In this document: piece by piece, positions 31,314 to 35,022 of the stretch
Numbering within the stretch: position 1 is the stretch's first letter
How the letters are laid out: each line of letters opens with the position of its first letter
Source: Clostridia bacterium
GTDB taxonomy: Bacteria > Bacillota > Clostridia > UBA1381
NCBI GenBank assembly: GCA_900756545.1
Contig: CAAEKO010000057.1
Coordinates: forward strand, 1-35,022
Length of the DNA: 35,022 nt
Direction: 5' to 3'
Made by a program: the position numbers and the translations under genes
The notes under the pieces: model-generated
What the model was told of the DNA's origin: nothing
Databases searched by the model: none
Seen by the model: the letters and a program-made list of their open reading frames with translations, nothing else

Positions 31314-31352
31314 TCACAGTCAACAACAAATTACCAGAAAGGAATGAAAACA

Positions 31353-31529
31353 ATGAACAATCAAGACATTCGGCAAGAGATTACACAAAGCGGCTTTCGC
31401 TATTGGCAGGTGGCGGACAAGCTGGGTATGAATGACGGGAACTTTTCCCGCCTGCTCCGTTTTGAGCTGCCGGACGAGAAAAAAGCAAAAATCCGCTGTG
31501 CCATAGCGGAACTGAAAGCAGGTGAATAA
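31353..31529 (+). CDS. Small helix-turn-helix protein
   Basis: A 58-residue protein with IRQEITQSGFRYWQVADKLG and then MNDGNFSRLLRFELPDEKKA, a compact XRE-like DNA-binding fold. Similar short proteins are common just before excisionase genes in clostridial elements; a Cro-like role is likely but unproven. The frame opens at an ATG (31344) that touches the ribosome binding site AGAAAGGA, so the second ATG (31353), nine bases away, is chosen. First gene of the plus-strand early operon. Confidence 0.75.
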   Translation: MNNQDIRQEITQSGFRYWQVADKLGMNDGNFSRLLRFELPDEKKAKIRCAIAELKAGE

Positions 31530-31531
31530 GC

Positions 31532-31768
31532 ATGGCATTACCACGAATGCGGGGCATAGCGGATGCGGCGGCAGAAATCCGGGCCGCAGACCCAAACACT
31601 GCAATCACGCCCCACTTTTTGCGCAGGCTGGTGAAAACCAAGACCATCCCCTATGTACAGTGCGGCGCGAAATACCTTGTTAATATGGACGAACTGGAGC
31701 GGTATTTACAGAATCCCACGCCGCTCCGGGAGGAACCGATCAACGGGATCCACAGGATAGCAGAATAG
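31532..31768 (+). CDS. Excisionase-like DNA-binding protein
   Basis: A 78-residue basic protein. The pattern ITPHFLRRLVKTKTIPYVQCG-KYLVNMDELERYL is a small winged helix-turn-helix of the excisionase/MerR-like kind, where the wing ends in a residue run before a helix. It would bend DNA at the attachment site to favour excision, or control early genes. It starts 2 bases after the previous stop; AGGTGAA serves as a weak ribosome binding site. Confidence 0.7.
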   Translation: MALPRMRGIADAAAEIRAADPNTAITPHFLRRLVKTKTIPYVQCGAKYLVNMDELERYLQNPTPLREEPINGIHRIAE

Positions 31769-31783
31769 AGGCGGTGACTGTGT

Positions 31784-32551
31784 ATGGGCAAAAACAGTTT
31801 TATACTGTATCATGATTATGAGGAGCATTTTAATCTTCTGACAAATGAACAAAAAGGCATGTTGATTACCGCAGTATTTCAGTACAGCAAAACCGGGAAA
31901 AAGCCAAATTTCAATCATGACGGGGCTTTAATGATGTCATTTTCCTTTATCAAGGCAGCATTAGACCGAGATAAAGAAAAGTATGAAAAAAAGTGTATAA
32001 AAAATGCAGAAAATGCAAAAAAACGTTGGGAAAACAAAACAACTGATACAACCGTATTCGATCGTATACAATCGAATACCACCGTATACGACTGCATACC
32101 AAGCGATACCAATTATACCGATAATGATAATGATACGGATAATGATAATGAAAAGGATATAGATATATATAGCCTGGAGGAAAAATCCTCCGCGCCGTCC
32201 ATCATCACCATTCCATTAAACAATAAAACTGAATATCCGATTTATGCGGCAGATATTTTACAATGGCAATCCTTATATCCGGCCGTTGACATCACGCAGG
32301 AGCTACGGAAAATGCGTGGATGGTGCTTGGCAAATCCTAAAAGGTGCAAAACCAAAAACGGAATCAAAAAATTTATAAATAGTTGGTTAAGCCGAGAGCA
32401 AGACAAATATCAGGGCGAGCAGGGTAGTCCATCTACGGATTCCGGTGCGTGGAATCTTAGCTATGATGAACAAATCCAAAAGGAAGCGAATAGACTTGGT
32501 GTTACTCCGGATGAATTCAAAAGAATTGTGGAAGAACGGAGGAATTGCTAA
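31784..32551 (+). CDS. DUF6291-type phage replication protein
   Basis: A 255-residue protein in three parts. Residues 1-85 begin MGKNSFILYHDYEEHFNLLT and end in the Lys/Glu-rich helix KKCIKNAENAKKRWE, the DUF6291 pattern found near phage replication genes. Residues about 86-130 are a low-complexity linker with a 10-residue repeat (TTVFDRIQSN, then TTVYDCIPSD) and Asp/Asn runs. Residues about 140-215 hold the C-terminal module seen in many phage replisome organisers (YPIYAADILQWQSLYPAVDI, then KKFINSWLSREQD). It probably recruits the primase-helicase encoded 2 bases downstream to the element's origin. The ribosome binding site is weak (GGCGGTG). Confidence 0.8.
   Translation: MGKNSFILYHDYEEHFNLLTNEQKGMLITAVFQYSKTGKKPNFNHDGALMMSFSFIKAALDRDKEKYEKKCIKNAENAKKRWENKTTDTTVFDRIQSNTTVYDCIPSDTNYTDNDNDTDNDNEKDIDIYSLEEKSSAPSIITIPLNNKTEYPIYAADILQWQSLYPAVDITQELRKMRGWCLANPKRCKTKNGIKKFINSWLSREQDKYQGEQGSPSTDSGAWNLSYDEQIQKEANRLGVTPDEFKRIVEERRNC
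32051..32110 (+). repeat. Tandem 30-bp repeat and AT-rich tract inside the replication gene
   Basis: Two 30-base units (32051-32080 and 32081-32110) begin ACCGTAT and end TACC, and agree in roughly two thirds of positions. They are followed by an AT-rich tract of repeated GATAAT (32118-32170). Repeats next to an easily melted tract within an initiator gene resemble a phage replication origin of the lambda O type. Confidence 0.55.
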
Positions 32552-32553
32552 GC

Positions 32554-34329
32554 ATGGCTTATGAATTAAACGCAGATGATATATTCCGTTTTTCTGATAC
32601 AGTTGCAGGCAGCAAGAATCAAAAGGGAAACGAACTCATATTTGAATATTGTCCCTATTGCAGCGGCGGCAAGCATGGTGATAAAGAAACGTTCAGTATC
32701 AACATCCGAAAGGGCGTATTCCAGTGCAAGCGCTCCAGCTGCGGAAAACAAGGGCATTTTGTGGAGCTTTGCCGGGATTTTGGATTTCCTCTTGACTTTC
32801 AGGATGTGAAGCAATATAAGCCGCTCCCCCAAAAGCAGATTGAGACAACAGATCCAGCCGTTTTGTATCTAAAGAGCCGAGGGATCAGCGAAAAAATAGC
32901 AAAGCAGTACTGTATTACCACCCAGAAAGAACATCCCAATATTTTAGTTTTTCCATTTTATGACGAAAACGGCGTTTTGGTTTCTGTCAAGTATCGGAAA
33001 TGTGATTTTGATAAGGCCAGGGACAAAAACAAAGAATGGTTTGAAAAGGACACAAAGCCGATATTGTTTGGCGTACAGCAGTGTACAGACTTTGGCCGCT
33101 TAGTGATTACGGAGGGACAGCTGGACAGCCTTTCCCTGGCGGAATGCGGCATAAAAAACGCCGTCAGCGTCCCCAACGGCGCAAACGGCTTTACCTGGCT
33201 TGTACATATGCGGGACTGGATTTCCAGATTTGAAAAGATTGTTGTATTCGGCGATTTGGAGCGGGGCAAAATGAGCCTTTTAGATACCCTGGTTAAGCGT
33301 CTGGATAATCAGATCCTTGCTGTCAATGGAAAGGACTATTTAGGGGAAAAGGATACCAATGCAATTCTCTGCAAATACGGGAAACAGGCTGTTATACATG
33401 CGGTAGAAAACGCTTGTGTGCCCAAGCTGAATCATGTGGTGGATTTGTCTACAGTAGAAAATATTGATATTGGCCAGTTACCCAAAATCAAAACCAATAT
33501 CCCGGAGCTTGACCGGGTAATCGGCGGCCTTTTGATGGGACAGCTGATTGTCCTAACCGGGAAAAGCGGCAACGGAAAATCAACCTTGATGTCCCAGCTT
33601 GTGGCAGAGGCATTAGACCAAAACGAGAATGTTTTTGTATACTCCGGGGAACTGGCGGCATATCACTTTAAGCGATGGCTGGATTATCAGCTGGCCGGCA
33701 AAGACAATTTGACTGCTTACATCAATGAATACGGTGAAACGAAATACACCATCGCACCGGAGACCGTTTCCCGGATCAGCAGCTGGTATAAGGGCCGGGC
33801 CTACATTTATGACAGCAGCACGGCGGACGGAGCGGAGCAGGAAAGCATTTTAGAAACGGCGGAGAAAGCTGTACGCCAATACGGAATCCGCCTTGTTTGT
33901 ATTGATAACCTGATGACGGCAATGGCCGAAAATACAGACCAAGACTTTTACCGGGCGCAAAGCCAGTTTGCGGAAGCGTTGAAAAATATCGCAAAGAAAT
34001 ATAACATTGCGGTTATTCTGGTAGCGCACCAGCGGAAATCAAAGGACAGCTTCGGAAACGAGGACGTGTCCGGTTCCGCGGATATAACGAACCTTGCGGA
34101 TGTCGTCATGAATTATGAACGAGAAAAGGAAAATGGCATATATAACGCCAGGCTTTCTATCACCAAAAATAGAATTTCCGGCATATATGCCCGGGGTGAC
34201 AATGCCATTGGTTTATTCTTTTCACAGGCTACCAAGCGAATCTCCTCCGGAAGCAGTCAACAGGAAAAACGGTATGGCTGGGATGTGCTTGCCGGGTTCA
34301 CAAACTATTATGGCGATATACCGTTTTAG
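32554..34329 (+). CDS. Primase-helicase fusion (zinc finger, Toprim and DnaB-like helicase domains)
   Basis: A 591-residue replication enzyme of the T7 gp4-like layout. A zinc-binding domain has C33-x2-C36 and C58-x4-C63. A Toprim primase-like region follows (about 145-275), with VITEGQLDSLSLAECG as the Glu motif and VVFGDLERGK where a DxD would be expected. The RecA-like helicase domain (about 310-575) has Walker A GKSGNGKS at 336-343, Walker B-like LVCIDNLM and VILVAHQRKS. The acidic pair of the Toprim is reduced to one Asp, so priming activity is uncertain while the helicase looks intact. The ATG at 32554, 11 bases after GGAGG (32538-32542), is chosen over an upstream TTG. It should unwind the element's DNA with the DUF6291 protein. 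Confidence 0.9.
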   Translation: MAYELNADDIFRFSDTVAGSKNQKGNELIFEYCPYCSGGKHGDKETFSINIRKGVFQCKRSSCGKQGHFVELCRDFGFPLDFQDVKQYKPLPQKQIETTDPAVLYLKSRGISEKIAKQYCITTQKEHPNILVFPFYDENGVLVSVKYRKCDFDKARDKNKEWFEKDTKPILFGVQQCTDFGRLVITEGQLDSLSLAECGIKNAVSVPNGANGFTWLVHMRDWISRFEKIVVFGDLERGKMSLLDTLVKRLDNQILAVNGKDYLGEKDTNAILCKYGKQAVIHAVENACVPKLNHVVDLSTVENIDIGQLPKIKTNIPELDRVIGGLLMGQLIVLTGKSGNGKSTLMSQLVAEALDQNENVFVYSGELAAYHFKRWLDYQLAGKDNLTAYINEYGETKYTIAPETVSRISSWYKGRAYIYDSSTADGAEQESILETAEKAVRQYGIRLVCIDNLMTAMAENTDQDFYRAQSQFAEALKNIAKKYNIAVILVAHQRKSKDSFGNEDVSGSADITNLADVVMNYEREKENGIYNARLSITKNRISGIYARGDNAIGLFFSQATKRISSGSSQQEKRYGWDVLAGFTNYYGDIPF

Positions 34330-34340
34330 GAGGAATGTCC

Positions 34341-34585
34341 ATGACTGTATCGGAATACAAAGAAAAAGCCTACCGGGGCTTGCTCAGTGCTTCCAGGCCG
34401 CGGACAAAGACTTTTATATTCTGTTGGAATCAGTTTGTAACGCTCTATCCGCCCAAGAAGTGTATATACTTACCAATCTGGCCCAGATCTATTATAATTA
34501 CCTTTGCAACGATATACCGCTGGAAGTTGGAAAAAGAATGACTGCGAGGTGCTTAAAAAATCAAAATAAATTTGCTCAAAAATGA
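34341..34585 (+). pseudogene. Small helical element gene with a one-base frameshift
   Basis: The ATG at 34341 has AGGAGG seven bases upstream and reads MTVSEYKEKAYRGLLSA, then turns into unlikely sequence. The next frame carries FQAADKDFYILLESVCNALS and runs in good helical sequence to a stop at 34583-34585. Adding one T at about 34391 (GCTTCC to GCTTTCC) joins the two into an 81-residue protein. The intact form resembles small proteins that follow the primase-helicase in related elements; no function is known. It is either a real mutation or a sequencing error in a short T-run. Confidence 0.75.
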
Positions 34586-34608
34586 GCAACATCCCCCCTT
34601 ATAGAATG

Positions 34609-35022
34609 CTAGGGAACCGGGAATGGGACATCGGAAAAATACACGGGTAATTTTACAGGGCCCCCTCCTATTATGTTCCGCTCCAGGTCAGTAGAACTTG
34701 CATATCCGTTGTACCCGCTGCGCTGACCCTTACATAAAAATCTAACATACCTTTTACTTTGTGAAACTTTACGGCAAAAAAGAGCGGAATCGCGTGTACT
34801 CCGCTCTTGACATTGATCATAAGAAATTCTCCCCCATTTACCATAAGGAATATAAATATCATCAATTATATCTAAAGTATTAAAACTTATTCTATATTCT
34901 GGTCGATATGGAATTTGTAATTTCCCTTGTGCAATAATTGCATCGTCATATTTATCAAAAGAAAAATACATTCCATTAGTTTTGGATAATATTCTACCAT
35001 TTTGAGCCTCTTGTAATGCCGA
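34609..35022 (-). CDS. Partial open frame running off the right edge, unrecognised
   Basis: This frame is open from the right edge (138 codons, no start seen) to a stop at 34609. The first 60 or so residues look natural: ALQEAQNGRILSKTNGMYFS, FDKYDDAIIAQGKLQIPYRP and YRISFNTLDIIDDIYIPYGK. They recall C-terminal domains of secreted polymorphic toxins, from memory and without a firm family. After about YGKWG the translation becomes rich in Cys, Ser and Arg and looks like out-of-frame sequence, exactly where another small frame (34671-34820) begins. The gene may be truncated here or frameshifted. It points against the early operon. Confidence 0.4.
   Translation of the reverse strand, partial: SALQEAQNGRILSKTNGMYFSFDKYDDAIIAQGKLQIPYRPEYRISFNTLDIIDDIYIPYGKWGRISYDQCQERSTRDSALFCRKVSQSKRYVRFLCKGQRSGYNGYASSTDLERNIIGGGPVKLPVYFSDVPFPVP
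34671..34820 (-). CDS. Possible 49-residue protein overlapping the partial frame
   Basis: The ATG at 34820 has GGGGGAGA about eight bases upstream, and the frame reads MINVKSGVHAIPLFFAVKFH, then VKGMLDFYVRVSAAGTTDMQ, up to a TAA that is directly followed by AGGAGGGGG. Its amino-acid make-up is more natural than that of the competing frame over the same bases, but no family is recognised, and no good gene follows that second ribosome binding site. Only one of the two overlapping frames is likely to be real here. Confidence 0.35.
   Translation of the reverse strand: MINVKSGVHAIPLFFAVKFHKVKGMLDFYVRVSAAGTTDMQVLLTWSGT

Larger units (their letters stand above)
28794..35022. mobile_element. Left part of an integrated element (prophage or integrative element) at tRNA-Thr
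   Basis: The element begins at the 3' end of the tRNA and carries, in order, integrase and repressor (minus), a control region, then small regulators, a replication protein and a primase-helicase (plus), the usual order of a temperate phage or integrative element early region. No conjugation, capsid or packaging genes are in view. A second copy of the tRNA end (attR) is not found in the window, so the right end is beyond 35022. Whether it is a full phage, a satellite or a conjugative or mobilisable element cannot be decided here. Confidence 0.85.

Noticed and set aside
34572..34589. Hairpin TTGCTCA-AAAA-TGAGCAA at the end of the frameshifted gene, considered as a terminator
   Set aside because: The stem is only 7 bp and is followed by CATCCCCCC rather than a T-run.
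28794..35022. Search for the second attachment site (copy of the tRNA 3' end) within the window
   Set aside because: No second copy of TTCGAGTCCC or ATTACCAGCTCCA was found, so the element's right end must lie outside.

Overview
The window looks like the chromosome of an anaerobic, spore-forming member of the Clostridia (Firmicutes). The evidence is the spoIIGA-sigE-sigG sporulation cluster, a one-chain pyruvate:ferredoxin oxidoreductase, an SLH-domain surface protein, strong AGGAGG-type ribosome binding sites with frequent GTG and TTG starts, and the rpsU-yqeY pair. Species cannot be fixed from the sequence alone.

Layout. Positions 1-100 hold a strong minus-strand promoter that fires off the left edge and has the form of a stable-RNA promoter. 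A small helical protein (220-528) follows. At 969-7457 lies a MarR-controlled operon, marR, TolC-like protein, lipoprotein adaptor and RND permease, which together form a tripartite efflux pump. Next come a zinc-type ArsR regulator (minus) and a short-chain dehydrogenase (plus) that share one back-to-back promoter region. A minus-strand operon (13591 down to 8725) encodes an AI-2E-type membrane protein, two different FAD oxidoreductases, a FucU-type mutarotase and a secreted stalk-domain protein. Upstream of it is an SLH-domain protein with five tandem beta-rich repeats (13693-15516). Malic enzyme (plus) meets an aminotransferase/Lrp pair (minus) at a shared terminator.

Positions 18897-21418 carry the sporulation cluster. 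spoIIGA overlaps sigE, and sigG follows behind its own sigma-G-like promoter, with a leader hairpin that could hide the GTG start. A promoter with a 21-bp spacer and Spo0A-box-like sites lies before spoIIGA. Divergent from it is the large oxidoreductase gene (21590-25105). Housekeeping genes follow: glyA (minus), then nth, a HIT protein, rpsU and a yqeY-like gene (plus), and a tRNA-Thr(CGT).

From the 3' end of that tRNA to the right edge lies the left part of an integrated mobile element. It holds a tyrosine integrase with an embedded helix-turn-helix domain, a Cro/C1-type repressor, a control region with operator-like repeats, two small DNA-binding proteins, a DUF6291-type replication protein with in-gene repeats, a primase-helicase fusion, a frameshifted small gene, and an unresolved minus-strand region that runs off the edge. 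This is the accessory part of the window and holds most of the unusual features; its right end and second attachment site are outside the window.
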